The notes under the pieces are model-generated. The model searched no databases. It was not told the DNA's origin and was given only the letters and a program-made list of their open reading frames with translations. A stretch of 64,000 bases of DNA from positions 682,001-746,000 of the forward strand of contig NZ_VUYQ01000002.1 of the NCBI RefSeq assembly GCF_008711155.1, in the 5' to 3' direction. This DNA comes from Dechloromonas sp. CZR5. GTDB lineage: Bacteria; Pseudomonadota; Gammaproteobacteria; Burkholderiales; Rhodocyclaceae. This document shows positions 1-9,154 of this stretch, piece after piece. Position 1 is the first letter of the stretch; the number at the start of each line of letters is the position of its first letter. Made by a program: the position numbers and the translations under genes.

Positions 1-2
1 AC

Positions 3-1418
3 ACGGTGGCAGGCACCGAAGGTCTGGACGAGGCTACCCAAACCAAGGTTAACTTCTTCACGCGCCAATACATCGATGCCCTGTCGCCGTCCAATTTCGC
101 ACTGACCAACCCGGAAGTCTTCCGCGAAACCGTCAAGTCGCACGGCCAGAACCTGATCAAGGGCCTCAACAACCTGCTGCACGACGTCGAGGCCGGCGAC
201 GGCCAGCTGCGCATCCGCATGACCGACACCTCGGCCTTCGAAATGGGCAAGAACGTCGCCACGACGCCGGGCAAGGTGATCTTCCAGAACGAACTGTTCC
301 AGCTCATCCAGTACGATCCGAAGACCCCGGACCAGTACAAGAAGCCGTTCCTGATCGTCCCGCCGTGGATCAACAAGTACTACATCCTCGACCTGCGCGA
401 GAAGAACTCGATGGTCAACTGGGCGACCAGCCAGGGCCACACCACCTTCATCATGTCGTGGATCAACCCGGACGAGAAGCTGGCCCAGAAGTCCTTCGAG
501 AACTACCTGCTCGAAGGCTCGCTGGAAGCCATCAACCAGGTCTGTGCCCACACTGGCGAAGACAGCGTCAATCTCGCCGGCTACTGCCTGGGCGGCACGC
601 TGACCATGACCACGCTGGCCTACATGGCAGCCAAGAAGGACAAGCGCGCCAATTCCGCCACCTTCTTCACCACCATGCTCGACTTCTCCGAGCCGGGCGA
701 ACTGGGCGTCTTCCTCGATGAAGGTGCTGTCGCCGGTCTGGAAAAGAAGATGGCCGAACGCGGCTTCCTCGAGGGGTCGGAAATGGCCGGCACCTTCAAC
801 ATGCTGCGCGCCAACGACCTGATCTGGTCCTTCGTGGTCAACAACTACCTGATGGGCAAGGACCCGTTCCCGTTCGACCTGCTCTACTGGAACTCGGACT
901 CCACCCGCATGCCGGCCGCGATGCACAGCTTCTACCTGCGCAACATGTACCTCGGCAACAAGTTGAAGGATGCGGGCGGCATCACCTTGGGCGGTGTCAA
1001 GATCGACATCTCCAAGGTCAAGACGCCGTGCTATTTCATCTCCACGATCGAAGACCACATCGCGCCGTGGAAGAGCACCTACATGGGCGCCCGCCTGCCG
1101 AGCGGCAAGACCAAGTTTGTGCTGGGTGGCTCGGGCCACATCGCCGGCATCGTCAACCCGCCGGCGGCCAACAAGTACGGCTTCTGGACCAATGACGCCA
1201 CGGACGGCGACCTGCCGGAAAGCCCGGACGACTTCCTGGCTGGCGCCACGCAGAATGCCGGTTCGTGGTGGACTCACTGGGATCAGTGGGTGACCAGCCT
1301 GCCGGGCGGTTCTGCCAAGGTCAAGGCGCGTCAGCCGGCCGATGGCAAGCTGAAGGTCATCGAGGATGCCCCGGGCGCTTACGTCAAGTTCCGCCTGGAC
1401 GCCCAGAAGAAGAACTGA
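3..1418 (+). CDS. phaC: Class I poly(3-hydroxyalkanoate) synthase, 5' end missing
   Basis: This enzyme polymerises (R)-3-hydroxyacyl-CoA into polyhydroxyalkanoate on the surface of carbon-storage granules. The frame is open from the first bases of the window, so the N-terminus lies upstream; the GTG at 6 is probably internal. The lipase-like PhaC box G-Y-C-L-G-G carries the nucleophilic Cys (codon 585-587). The other triad members are visible as the Asp in TIEDHIAPW and the His in GSGHIAG. Placing the Cys near residue 319, as in the Cupriavidus enzyme, implies that about 125 residues are missing, giving a normal class I length near 595. The C-terminus is intact and followed by a strong terminator. 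A partner such as phaE or phaR is not expected for class I and none is seen. Confidence 0.95.
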   Translation, partial: TVAGTEGLDEATQTKVNFFTRQYIDALSPSNFALTNPEVFRETVKSHGQNLIKGLNNLLHDVEAGDGQLRIRMTDTSAFEMGKNVATTPGKVIFQNELFQLIQYDPKTPDQYKKPFLIVPPWINKYYILDLREKNSMVNWATSQGHTTFIMSWINPDEKLAQKSFENYLLEGSLEAINQVCAHTGEDSVNLAGYCLGGTLTMTTLAYMAAKKDKRANSATFFTTMLDFSEPGELGVFLDEGAVAGLEKKMAERGFLEGSEMAGTFNMLRANDLIWSFVVNNYLMGKDPFPFDLLYWNSDSTRMPAAMHSFYLRNMYLGNKLKDAGGITLGGVKIDISKVKTPCYFISTIEDHIAPWKSTYMGARLPSGKTKFVLGGSGHIAGIVNPPAANKYGFWTNDATDGDLPESPDDFLAGATQNAGSWWTHWDQWVTSLPGGSAKVKARQPADGKLKVIEDAPGAYVKFRLDAQKKN

Positions 1419-1442
1419 TCGCCCCGGCGATTCGTTTCAAGC

Positions 1443-1472
1443 AAAGGGAGGCTGCGGCCTCCCTTTCTTTTT
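1443..1472 (+). terminator. Rho-independent terminator after phaC
   Basis: A perfect 10-bp stem (AAAGGGAGGC with its complement), a 4-nt loop and the tract CTTTTT lie 25 nt after the phaC stop codon. It separates phaC from the next small gene. Confidence 0.9.
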
Positions 1473-1528
1473 GGCGAACTTCCGTTATGCCGCTTGTCCA
1501 ACGTACACAGCAAGCAAGGAGGTGCGCC

Positions 1529-1888
1529 ATGTTGATGAGCGAGTATCCCGTGGTTTCGGTTCATATCCCGATGGAACTGCGTGCGCTGGCGGGAGGTCAC
1601 GACGAAGTGATGGCGAGCGGCGAAACGGTGGGTGAGGTGCTCCGCGCCGTCGGTCATGCCTATCCTGATTTTGCGATGCGGGTGCTGTGTGCAGATGGCC
1701 AACTGGCCGACAGCCTGAAGGTCTACCTGGGCGGATGCATGCAGCCGAAGGATTTGATGGCGCCCGTTGAGCAGGAAGAAGTGCTCAGCATCATCGCGAC
1801 GGGTGAAGTGGCCTGCGCGGTTAGCCGCCCACAAACGGACGGGCGGGCAGTTTCGCCGCCTGAAACGCTGATTTCAATCGGCGATTGA
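1529..1888 (+). CDS. MoaD/ThiS-like small beta-grasp protein
   Basis: This 119-residue protein resembles the ubiquitin-like sulfur-carrier family: VSVHIPMELRALAGG at the N-terminus, then GETVGEVL and a central LADSLKVYLGG segment. The start at 1529 is set by an excellent ribosome-binding site (AAGGAGGT at 1516-1523). The family normally ends in Gly-Gly, which is adenylated and thiocarboxylated. Here the equivalent place reads LSIIATGEVAC and the chain runs on for about 20 residues to ISIGD, so sulfur-carrier chemistry is doubtful. No moeB, thiF or moaE gene is adjacent. A role in cofactor or sulfur transfer is therefore only a family-level guess. Confidence 0.65.
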   Translation: MLMSEYPVVSVHIPMELRALAGGHDEVMASGETVGEVLRAVGHAYPDFAMRVLCADGQLADSLKVYLGGCMQPKDLMAPVEQEEVLSIIATGEVACAVSRPQTDGRAVSPPETLISIGD

Positions 1889-1895
1889 TCAGCCA

Positions 1896-1915
1896 GGCCG
1901 GGGATGAACCCGGCC
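1896..1915. terminator. Stem-loop between convergent genes
   Basis: GGCCGGG pairs perfectly with CCCGGCC across a 6-nt loop in the 34-nt gap between the MoaD-like gene and ubiT, which converge here. There is no T-tract on either strand, so it is at best a weak bidirectional terminator. Confidence 0.4.
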
Positions 1916-1922
1916 CATCTCA

Positions 1923-2381
1923 TTAACTGCTGGCCAGCGGGAGGCGGGGCAGCTTCGGCCACTCGACGGCATCGAGCATGTTCTTCACGATCAGCCCGAG
2001 TTCGGTATCGCCGGTGATTTCCAGTTCCCGATTGAAGAACAGCGTATCCGGATCTTCCTGGCGAGCCAGCAGTTGCAGGAAAGCCGACAGGTTGGCGGCG
2101 AAAGCCAGGTCGGGTTCGCGTTCGGGCCGGAAAACCGGGCGGAACAAGCCGCTGCGGTAGGTGTAGGATGCTTCGCCGCCGGTATCCAGCACGCGAACAC
2201 GGAACAGCTTGTCTTCCAGCATCGCCAGTTCGCTTTCCGGCAACAGCTTCATTTTCAGCGCCGCGTTGAGCGCACCGACCAGGACCAACGCATGCGGCCA
2301 CTGCGGAAGCTTGTGGCCGAGGCTGGCGACGAAGTCGGGCAGCTTGAATTTGGGAATGGTGAAGTTGCCGTTCATGGTCAT
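1923..2381 (-). CDS. ubiT: Ubiquinone biosynthesis accessory factor UbiT (SCP2 domain)
   Basis: UbiT is the SCP2-fold lipid-binding partner of UbiU/UbiV in the oxygen-independent ubiquinone pathway; it is thought to present polyprenyl intermediates to the enzymes. The protein is 152 residues. A single SCP2-like domain spans most of it ([47 protein letters not shown]). The first ATG (2381-2379) overlaps the ubiV stop as ATGA; a second ATG six bases later (2375) has better Shine-Dalgarno spacing from GGGAG and may be the true start. It is the last gene of the ubiU-ubiV-ubiT operon. Confidence 0.88.
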   Translation of the reverse strand: MTMNGNFTIPKFKLPDFVASLGHKLPQWPHALVLVGALNAALKMKLLPESELAMLEDKLFRVRVLDTGGEASYTYRSGLFRPVFRPEREPDLAFAANLSAFLQLLARQEDPDTLFFNRELEITGDTELGLIVKNMLDAVEWPKLPRLPLASS

Positions 2382-3280
2382 GCTCCCAGGGTTGCGAGGG
2401 CTTGCGTATGGTGCTGGCGGATACCCGCGTCGCCGAACCAGTAACCGTCGACCTGGCCGCTGGTGCTCCAGTTCCGACTGTCGGCAACGACCGGCAGACC
2501 GTGTCGCGCGGTATCGAAGGCGGCGATGATGTCGTTCATATGCTGTTGCTGCGGGCTGAGGCGGACGATGTCGATGCCCATGGCGAGCATGTCGGGAATC
2601 TCGTGCAGCAGATTGTAGCTCTGCGCCGACATGGTCTGGATACCATTGATGGTCAGGAAATCCTGCCCCTCGCGGGTTTTCAGCGTCAGGCCCTCGGCGT
2701 GGTCGAGGCACTTGAACTGGCAGTCGTCCTTGTTCAGGTTGTAATGACGGGCCGTGAAGCAGCGGGCCGAGAAGGCGAGCGGAATTTTGCCAAAGGCGAA
2801 CACCTCGGTTTCGACGCCCGCAGGCCGGCTGCGGTGCAGGGTGTCGATCAAGGTTCGGGTGGCCTCGAGCGGCGGTACCCAGCGCTTCAGGCCATAGCGG
2901 GCGAAGGTGGCTAGGGTTTCCTCGTTGTAAATATTGAGGTGCGGTCCGGCGACAAAGTCCTTGCCGGCGGTCAGGTTGACCGCGCCCAGATCGTTGGCTT
3001 CGACCTTGCAGCCGGCTTCATCGACCAATCGGCGCAAGGCCTTCAGATCACTTTCCGATTCGAGCAGGGCCTGGGCGGAGACAACGACTTCCTTGCCGGC
3101 ATCGGTCAGATCGCGCGCCAGACCGATCCAGTCGGCGGTGCGCAATTGCTGACGGCGCGAGCAGACGACTTCGCCGACATAGACGATATCGATGGCCGGG
3201 TTCTGCGCCATGTCGGCGTAGAACTCCATGACTTCAGCCTTGGGCCAGAAATAGAGCAGGGGTCCGAGAGACAGTTTCAT
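2378..3280 (-). CDS. ubiV: O2-independent ubiquinone hydroxylation protein UbiV (U32 peptidase-like)
   Basis: UbiV forms a heterodimer with UbiU that hydroxylates the ubiquinone ring without molecular oxygen, using [4Fe-4S] clusters and prephenate as the known hydroxyl donor in the E. coli system. The protein is 300 residues and belongs to the U32 family. Four cysteines at about 40, 174, 187 and 191 (C-x12-C-x3-C after an N-terminal Cys) match the cluster ligands described for the E. coli protein (39, 180, 193, 197) in order and spacing. The ATG at 3280 begins [12 protein letters not shown] and removes a 43-residue non-homologous extension. It starts 10 nt after ubiU ends. Confidence 0.93.
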   Translation of the reverse strand: MKLSLGPLLYFWPKAEVMEFYADMAQNPAIDIVYVGEVVCSRRQQLRTADWIGLARDLTDAGKEVVVSAQALLESESDLKALRRLVDEAGCKVEANDLGAVNLTAGKDFVAGPHLNIYNEETLATFARYGLKRWVPPLEATRTLIDTLHRSRPAGVETEVFAFGKIPLAFSARCFTARHYNLNKDDCQFKCLDHAEGLTLKTREGQDFLTINGIQTMSAQSYNLLHEIPDMLAMGIDIVRLSPQQQHMNDIIAAFDTARHGLPVVADSRNWSTSGQVDGYWFGDAGIRQHHTQALATLGA

Positions 3281-3290
3281 GCGTAATCCT

Positions 3291-4298
3291 TCAGCGCCAC
3301 GGCCGGTTATAGGCGCCCAGGGTTGCCTGGCTGCCTTCGGATACCTTGGCCAGTTCGGCCTGCCAAGCCGGCTTGACGTGGAAGCGCTCGGCGCTGTCGC
3401 GGGCTGCATCGAGGGCGGCGCGCAAGGTGCGGGTGACCTGAGCGACGTAGGTCGGGCTGCGCTGGCGGCCTTCGACCTTGATGGCGCGGACGCCGATCTT
3501 GATGATGTCGGGCAGGAGTTCCAGCACGTTCAGGCTGGTCGGCTCCTCGAGCGCGTAGTAGGTCTCGCCCTGCACCTCGAAGCGCCCCTTGCAGAGGGTG
3601 GGATAGCCGGCCGGTTCGTCATCGCCGAAACGGTCGATCAGGATGCCGTTGAGCCGCGTTTCCATGGTTCCCGGCTTCTTGTCCCATTTGACGTACTTGG
3701 CGGGAGAGCAGGCACCGACGGTATTCGGCGATTCACCGCAGGCGTAGGAAGAGAGCCAGCAGCGCCCCTCGTTCATGACGCACAGGCTGCCGAAGCCAAA
3801 TACCTCGATTTCGACCGTGGTGTTCTTGATGACGTGCTCGACCTGCGCCAGGGTCAGTACGCGCGGCAGCACGGCGCGGCGGATGCCGAATTCGCGCTGG
3901 CAGAAATTGATCGCCTCGTAGCTGGTGGCCGAACCCTGAACCGACAGGTGCAGGCGCTGTTGCGGGTGTTTGCGGGTGGCGTAATCGAGGAGGCCGATGT
4001 CGGCCAGGATGATCGCATCGACCCCCTGGTCGACGGCGCCATCGACGGCGGCATGCCAGTCGGCGGTGCGTCCGGCTTGCGGGAAGGTGTTGATCGCCAT
4101 CAGCACTTCGCGGCCCTTGGCATGGGCGTAGCGGATACCTTCCGCCATGGTCTTGGCGTCGAAGTTGAGGCCGGCGAAATTGCGGGCATTGGTATCGTTT
4201 TTGTAGCCGAGATAGACGGTGTCGGCGCCGTTGTCGACAGCGGCCTTGAGGGCGGGAAGGCTGCCGGCGGGACAGACGAGATCGGGCAGGGAGCTCAT
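3291..4298 (-). CDS. ubiU: O2-independent ubiquinone hydroxylation protein UbiU (U32 peptidase family)
   Basis: UbiU is the other half of the UbiUV hydroxylase. The protein is 335 residues and starts [18 protein letters not shown], like E. coli UbiU with a four-residue extension. Cysteines at 173, 180, 197 and 236 equal the E. coli cluster ligands 169, 176, 193 and 232 plus four, a strong positional match. The start at 4298 has a CGGAG ribosome-binding site; an upstream in-frame extension to 4397 would run through the promoter and is rejected. It is first in the leftward operon ubiU-ubiV-ubiT and sits just below an FNR-type site, as expected for a pathway used in anoxia. Confidence 0.94.
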   Translation of the reverse strand: MSSLPDLVCPAGSLPALKAAVDNGADTVYLGYKNDTNARNFAGLNFDAKTMAEGIRYAHAKGREVLMAINTFPQAGRTADWHAAVDGAVDQGVDAIILADIGLLDYATRKHPQQRLHLSVQGSATSYEAINFCQREFGIRRAVLPRVLTLAQVEHVIKNTTVEIEVFGFGSLCVMNEGRCWLSSYACGESPNTVGACSPAKYVKWDKKPGTMETRLNGILIDRFGDDEPAGYPTLCKGRFEVQGETYYALEEPTSLNVLELLPDIIKIGVRAIKVEGRQRSPTYVAQVTRTLRAALDAARDSAERFHVKPAWQAELAKVSEGSQATLGAYNRPWR

Positions 4299-4326
4299 GG
4301 GCAGACTCCGGAATATCAAGCGCCGG

Positions 4327-4367
4327 AGTATAGCCACACCAAATTGCATGCCATTGATCCTCATCAA
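4327..4367 (-). promoter_or_regulatory. FNR-type class II promoter for ubiUVT
   Basis: On the minus strand, TTGAT-N4-ATCAA (4367-4354) is a perfect match to the FNR/ANR consensus. It is followed after exactly 21 nt by TATACT (4332-4327), a good -10 element. This geometry puts the box centre near -41.5, the class II position. The inferred transcript would start near 4320, about 20 nt before the ubiU ATG. On the plus strand the same palindrome has CAGAAT (4389-4394) at 21 nt, so it could also influence the divergent sensor kinase gene, but that hexamer is weak. Confidence 0.85.
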
Positions 4368-4414
4368 ACACACGGGCGATGCGAAGATCAGAATCAAAAC
4401 AGGGGATAACTAAA

Positions 4415-6160
4415 ATGTGTGCACAATCTCGGCAAGCAATTGATGCGGATCCGGGGGCTGTTCTGGAGCCTGTCGCGCGACCAATGGTTGTGGGGGGCTT
4501 GCTGCTGCTGATTCTGGTTCTGGTACTGCCGAGCGTGCACCTGATGCTGGAATATTCGCGCCTCTCCGTCACCATGGCGAGCGAGGCTAAAGCCCAGGCC
4601 GAGTTGGCCTCCCGTTTCGCAGCCCAGGCGCCGAATGCTTGGCGTTGGGCGCCGGGAGAGTTGCTCGATGCGCTGGCCGATCGTCTCTACCCGGAGCATA
4701 GAACCGTGGTTGAGGATGCGTTTGGCTCAACCATCGCAACCCTGAGCGATCCGCCTTCCTGGCCGAGTGTTTCGGGCCGAGCGGCGATCAAGCTGGATCA
4801 GCATACCGTCGGCGTGTTGAAAGTCGAAAGCAGCTTGCGCGATGAAATCAACGATACCTTGTTCGCCTCGTTGATCAGTGCATTGGTCGCGTTGGCCATT
4901 ATGGTGCCGCTCTACAGCCGGCACTGGGCCAGCTTGCGCAAGGCCAACGCGGCGCTGGCGCAAAGCGAGATGCGGTTTCGCGATCTGGCGACGCTTTCGT
5001 CGGACTGGTTGTGGGAGCAGGATGCCGATCTTCGCTTCCGTGAGCTGTCCTCTGGATTTGACCGGGCAGGCATGAACGCTCAAAGCCTCAGGGGAAAGCG
5101 GCGCTGGGAGCTACCCATCCTGTTAGACGAGGCGGATTGGGCGGCGCACAAGGCGGTATTGGCGGCGCGCCGGCCATTTTCCGATTTCGAGTATCCCATC
5201 CGTGGAGACGACGGGTTCCTGCACTGGTATTCGGTGTCCGGCAGTCCTGTTTTTGACGAGGCGGGATGCTTTGTCGGCTATCGAGGAACGGGCCGGGAGA
5301 TCACGCGCGCCAAGGCTGCGGAAGCGGCGTTGCGCGAGCATAGCGGGCATCTGCAGGCCCTGGTCGATAGTCGTACGGCCGATCTCTTGCGGGCCAAGGA
5401 AGCGGCGGAGTCGGCCAACCGGGCGAAGTCGGAATTCCTGTCGAACATGTCGCATGAACTCAGGACGCCGATGCATGGCATCCTTTCATGCGCCCGCCTG
5501 GGGGCAGATCGGGTTGGCAAAATCGATGACGAACGTCTGCGCGGATATTTCCAGTTGATTCAGGATAGCGGGAAGCGCCTGCTTGTGCTGCTCAACGACC
5601 TGCTCGATCTCTCCAGGCTGGAGGCCGGTACGACCTTGGTGCAGCCGGTCGCGCTCGATCTCGCAGAACTTGTGCGCCGCGTGATTTCGGAGTTGCACGC
5701 GTTGTTCGAACTCCGCGGACAACGGATCGCGTTTTCCTGCGAAGGGGATGCGGCGATGCATGGCGATCCCGAACGTTTGACACAGGTTGTTCGCAATCTG
5801 TTGTCGAATGCCGGGAAATTCGCACCGCAGGGGAGTGTGGTGTCCGTTAACCTCCGGCCTGACAACATGGTCGTGGCCGGCGAGGAGGTGGCCGGCCTGA
5901 GATTGGCCGTCGAAGACCATGGATCAGGCATTCCGGCGGACGAACTGGAGAGCATTTTCGACAATTTCGCGCAAAGCTCGATAACAAGCAGCGGGGCCGG
6001 CGGTTCCGGTCTTGGGCTCGCGTTGTGTCGGGAAATTATTCGGTTACATTGCGGTATGATCTATGCCCAGAATCGCCAGAGTGGCGGGGCCTGCTTTACC
6101 GTGCAGCTACCCGTTCGTCATCCGGTCTCTGGGGAAGGAGAAAGACTGAGCAATGGATAA
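4415..6160 (+). CDS. Membrane PAS sensor histidine kinase
   Basis: This is a 581-residue kinase. It has a transmembrane segment at about 25-43, a periplasmic sensor region of about 100 residues, and a second membrane segment at about 149-167. A PAS domain follows (about 190-300, ending in [10 protein letters not shown]), then a short coiled linker. The dimerisation domain has the phospho-acceptor His347 in [10 protein letters not shown], and the HATPase domain has the N-box [16 protein letters not shown] and GGSGLGLAL. The ATG at 4415 follows AGGGG at a workable distance; an upstream in-frame ATG at 4379 lacks support. It overlaps the next gene by 8 nt, so the two are a cognate pair. The ligand is unknown. 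Confidence 0.9.
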   Translation: MCAQSRQAIDADPGAVLEPVARPMVVGGLLLLILVLVLPSVHLMLEYSRLSVTMASEAKAQAELASRFAAQAPNAWRWAPGELLDALADRLYPEHRTVVEDAFGSTIATLSDPPSWPSVSGRAAIKLDQHTVGVLKVESSLRDEINDTLFASLISALVALAIMVPLYSRHWASLRKANAALAQSEMRFRDLATLSSDWLWEQDADLRFRELSSGFDRAGMNAQSLRGKRRWELPILLDEADWAAHKAVLAARRPFSDFEYPIRGDDGFLHWYSVSGSPVFDEAGCFVGYRGTGREITRAKAAEAALREHSGHLQALVDSRTADLLRAKEAAESANRAKSEFLSNMSHELRTPMHGILSCARLGADRVGKIDDERLRGYFQLIQDSGKRLLVLLNDLLDLSRLEAGTTLVQPVALDLAELVRRVISELHALFELRGQRIAFSCEGDAAMHGDPERLTQVVRNLLSNAGKFAPQGSVVSVNLRPDNMVVAGEEVAGLRLAVEDHGSGIPADELESIFDNFAQSSITSSGAGGSGLGLALCREIIRLHCGMIYAQNRQSGGACFTVQLPVRHPVSGEGERLSNG

Positions 6161-7046
6161 GGAACGTGTCCTCGTTGTTGATGATGAACAATTGAACCTG
6201 TTCATCATCGAGGAATTTCTCGAGCAGGAAGATATCGAGCTCGAGATGCACAGCAATCCGGTGGATGCCTGGTCGAGCCTGAGCGCTCCCGACAGCAATT
6301 TTTCGCTGGTGGTGCTTGACCGCATGATGCCGGAACTCGATGGCATGGAATTGCTCCGCCGGATGAAGCGCGAAGCGCGTTTTGGCGACGTTCCGGTCAT
6401 CATGCAGACGGCGGCGTCGTCGCCCGATCAAGTGCGTGAAGGGCTCGAAGCAGGGGCTTATTACTATCTCACCAAGCCCTATGAGCCGGAAGCGCTGATT
6501 TCGATTGTCAGGGCCGCGCTGGAGGATCGCCGCGGTCGTCGCCAGCTGCGCAGTCGTGCGGCTCGCCTGGAGGAAGCGCAGGCGCTGATCCGGAATGTCG
6601 AATACAGCTTCGTGACGCTCGACGATATCGCCTCGCTGGTTCCGGTGTTGGCCGACATGTGTCCGGTTCCGGACGTCGTCGCGCCAGGCCTTTCCGACCT
6701 GATGGTCAATGCCGTGGAGCACGGCAATCTGGGCGTCAGCTATCAGGAAAAATCCCTGCTCAAGTGGGAGGGTGACTGGGAGGGGGAAATCCAGCGCCGT
6801 CTGGCCCTGCCGCAGTTCCTGGGGCGTTTTGCCACGGTGCGGGTGGAACGCGATGCCCGGTCTCTGACATTTACGATTACCGATCAGGGTGCCGGGTTCG
6901 TGTGGGACAAGTTCCTGAGCTTCGATCCCGATCGGGCCTTCGATCCCAATGGTCGCGGTATCGCAATGGCCCGGATGATGAGCTTTGCCTCGCTGGAGTA
7001 CCAGGGCAAGGGTAACGTGGTGGTTGCCCGGGTCAGCCTGGAGTGA
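6153..7046 (+). CDS. Response regulator with GHKL ATPase output domain
   Basis: This 297-residue protein has a receiver domain at 1-125 with acidic pocket D10/D11, phospho-acceptor D56 in VVLDRMMP, T86 and K108. A helical linker leads to a C-terminal ATP-binding domain of the anti-sigma/GHKL type (N-box [13 protein letters not shown] around N186, D244-[13 protein letters not shown] near 266). There is no DNA-binding domain, so output is probably protein phosphorylation or partner switching, as for RsbW-type kinases. It is translationally coupled to the upstream kinase. No sigma factor or anti-anti-sigma gene is adjacent, so the target must lie elsewhere. Confidence 0.88.
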   Translation: MDKERVLVVDDEQLNLFIIEEFLEQEDIELEMHSNPVDAWSSLSAPDSNFSLVVLDRMMPELDGMELLRRMKREARFGDVPVIMQTAASSPDQVREGLEAGAYYYLTKPYEPEALISIVRAALEDRRGRRQLRSRAARLEEAQALIRNVEYSFVTLDDIASLVPVLADMCPVPDVVAPGLSDLMVNAVEHGNLGVSYQEKSLLKWEGDWEGEIQRRLALPQFLGRFATVRVERDARSLTFTITDQGAGFVWDKFLSFDPDRAFDPNGRGIAMARMMSFASLEYQGKGNVVVARVSLE

Positions 7047-7052
7047 ATTCGA

Positions 7053-8045
7053 TCAGCGGGTGACGAAAGTCGGTTTGAAGCCGAGTGCGGCGCGGATTTT
7101 GTCCGCGATCTTTTCGGCATCCCCGCGACTGGCGTAAGGCCCCAGTTGCAGGCGGTGAATGCCGCCGGCCGGGTGGATACGCATCGGCTCGACCAGCCAA
7201 TCCAGTTCGCGCATCAGATGGTTTCTGAGGTTTTCGGCATTGTCGGCGCTGGAAAAGGCGCCCAGTTGCAGATAAACCCCCTTGGCAAAACTCGTTTCGC
7301 CGCTCACTCCGGTCATCGTGGCGGCTTGTACCGGCTTTTCCTCCGCGATGCCCCGGGCAAACTGGGCGATGTCGTCGCTTTCGCCGGCGCTTGGGCGGGC
7401 TGGCGTGACCTGGGCGTAGGTCGTTCCGCTTGCTTCGCCCGGAATGATCGCCTCAACCTCGACCTGGCCGCTGCCGCCGTTGATCAGCCCGAGCTTGTAG
7501 GCAGCCGTGTAGGACAGATCGATGACCCGGTCGGCGTGGAACGGCCCCCGGTCGGTGACGCGCACGACGACCGATTTGCCGGTCTGGGTGCTGGTCACCC
7601 GGGCATAGGAAGGTAGGGCCAGCGTGGTGTGGGCGGCGGTCATGGCGAACATGTCGTAGGGCTCGCCGATGGAGGTCTTCTGGCCGTGAAATTTCTTGCC
7701 GTACCAGCTGGCAATGCCCCGCACCTTGTACGGCTTGACCGCGGTGTTGGGAACGTATTCCTTGCCGAGGACGACATAGGGCTTTGTCGCCGGCTTGTGC
7801 AGCGGTTCCCATTTGGGTTCGGCGTCCGGAATGTCTTCCAGTCCATCGGGAATCTCGTCGGCCGGGCCGTCATCCTTGTAGAAGCCGCCTCCCCGCTTGA
7901 GCACGGCGGTCGGCTTCTTCGTCGGGGTCGGTGTCTTGGTCGTCGGCACCCTGGGCGTGTCGGCGCCGGGTTCGCGCACCGGGCCGGAGCCACCGCAAGC
8001 GGCCATGAGCAATGCTGCGGCGAGCGGCGCGAGCAGGCGCTTCAT
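7053..8045 (-). CDS. rlpA: Septal ring lytic transglycosylase RlpA family lipoprotein
   Basis: RlpA-type lipoproteins cleave denuded peptidoglycan glycan strands, or bind them, at division sites. The 330-residue precursor has a lipoprotein signal with lipobox LMAAC near residue 17. A Pro/Thr/Lys-rich linker follows, then a double-psi beta-barrel (GIASWYGKKFHGQ through VRVTDRGPFHADRVIDLS) and a C-terminal SPOR domain (about 250-328) for glycan binding. It overlaps rodA by 4 nt and ends the mre-mrd operon. It converges on the response regulator gene with a 6-nt gap. Confidence 0.92.
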   Translation of the reverse strand: MKRLLAPLAAALLMAACGGSGPVREPGADTPRVPTTKTPTPTKKPTAVLKRGGGFYKDDGPADEIPDGLEDIPDAEPKWEPLHKPATKPYVVLGKEYVPNTAVKPYKVRGIASWYGKKFHGQKTSIGEPYDMFAMTAAHTTLALPSYARVTSTQTGKSVVVRVTDRGPFHADRVIDLSYTAAYKLGLINGGSGQVEVEAIIPGEASGTTYAQVTPARPSAGESDDIAQFARGIAEEKPVQAATMTGVSGETSFAKGVYLQLGAFSSADNAENLRNHLMRELDWLVEPMRIHPAGGIHRLQLGPYASRGDAEKIADKIRAALGFKPTFVTR

Positions 8046-9154
8046 TTTTTAACCAGCATCCGGTGCGTATGGATCGACATCAATATGCCAATCCCCAGGA
8101 ACAGGGTGACCAGCGCCGTGCCACCGTAGCTCATGAAGGGCAGCGGGACGCCGACTACGGGCAGGATGCCGCTGACCATGCCCATGTTGATGAAGGCATA
8201 GGTAAAGAAGCCGAGTGTGATGGCGCCGGCCAATAGTCGCGAAAAAGTGGTCGGTGCGGCCGAAGCGATCATCAGGCCGCGGCCGATGAGCAGGGTGTAC
8301 AGGAAGACCAGCGTGGCGTTGCCGATCAATCCCCATTCCTCGGAATAGACGGCAAAGATGAAGTCGGTATGTTTTTCCGGAATGAACTCGAGGTGGGTCT
8401 GGGTGCCGTTCAGGAAGCCTTTGCCGACGGCCCCTCCGGAACCGATGGCGATCGTCGCCTGGATGATATGGTAGCCGGAGCCGAGCGGGTCGGTCGTCGG
8501 GTCGATCAGGGTCAGGATGCGTTTCTGCTGGTAGTCGTGCAGCATGTTCCACAGCACGGGCGCGGCGGCGCCAGCCATGGCGATCAGGCCGACGATGATC
8601 TTCCATGGCAGGCCGGCGAAGAAGATCACATAGAAGCCGGCGGCACCGACGAGTAGCGCAGTGCCGAGGTCGGGCTGCTTGGCGACGAGGCCGAATGGCA
8701 CGAGAAGCAAGAGCGCGGCGACGCCATAGTGTTTGAGTTTCAGGGTGGCCTCGTACTTGTGGAAGTACCAGGCGAGCATCAGCGGCATGGCGATCTTCAT
8801 GATTTCCGAGGGCTGGACGCGTGTGAAGCCGACGGACAGCCAGCGCCGGGCGCCGTTGACCTTGATGCCGAAGAGGAAGACGGCAACCAGCAGGACAATG
8901 CCAACGATGTAGAGCGGAATCGCGAAGCTCATCAGTTTTTGTGGCGGAACACGGGAGATGACCCACATGACGACGAGGGCGATGCCCATGTTGGCGGCCT
9001 GCGACATCATGCGGTGCGTGCTGTCGTAGGTGGCGGAATACACCGTGCCCAGACCGACCGCCATGATGGCGGCGGTGATCAGCAGCAACGGGAAATCGAT
9101 ATGGGCGATAGCGTTGGCCCAGGCCCGACGCAAGGTTCCGGCGATGTCCATCAT
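8042..9154 (-). CDS. mrdB: Peptidoglycan glycosyltransferase RodA (SEDS)
   Basis: RodA is the SEDS-family glycan polymerase of the elongasome, working with PBP2. The 370-residue protein is almost entirely hydrophobic with about ten membrane segments. It carries family motifs such as ARRWLSVGFTRVQPSE near the middle, EKHTDFIFAVYSEEWG, and the C-terminal PLPFMSYGGT. It starts within the end of mrdA (4-nt overlap) and ends within rlpA's start (4-nt overlap), indicating translational coupling. Confidence 0.96.
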   Translation of the reverse strand: MMDIAGTLRRAWANAIAHIDFPLLLITAAIMAVGLGTVYSATYDSTHRMMSQAANMGIALVVMWVISRVPPQKLMSFAIPLYIVGIVLLVAVFLFGIKVNGARRWLSVGFTRVQPSEIMKIAMPLMLAWYFHKYEATLKLKHYGVAALLLLVPFGLVAKQPDLGTALLVGAAGFYVIFFAGLPWKIIVGLIAMAGAAAPVLWNMLHDYQQKRILTLIDPTTDPLGSGYHIIQATIAIGSGGAVGKGFLNGTQTHLEFIPEKHTDFIFAVYSEEWGLIGNATLVFLYTLLIGRGLMIASAAPTTFSRLLAGAITLGFFTYAFINMGMVSGILPVVGVPLPFMSYGGTALVTLFLGIGILMSIHTHRMLVKK

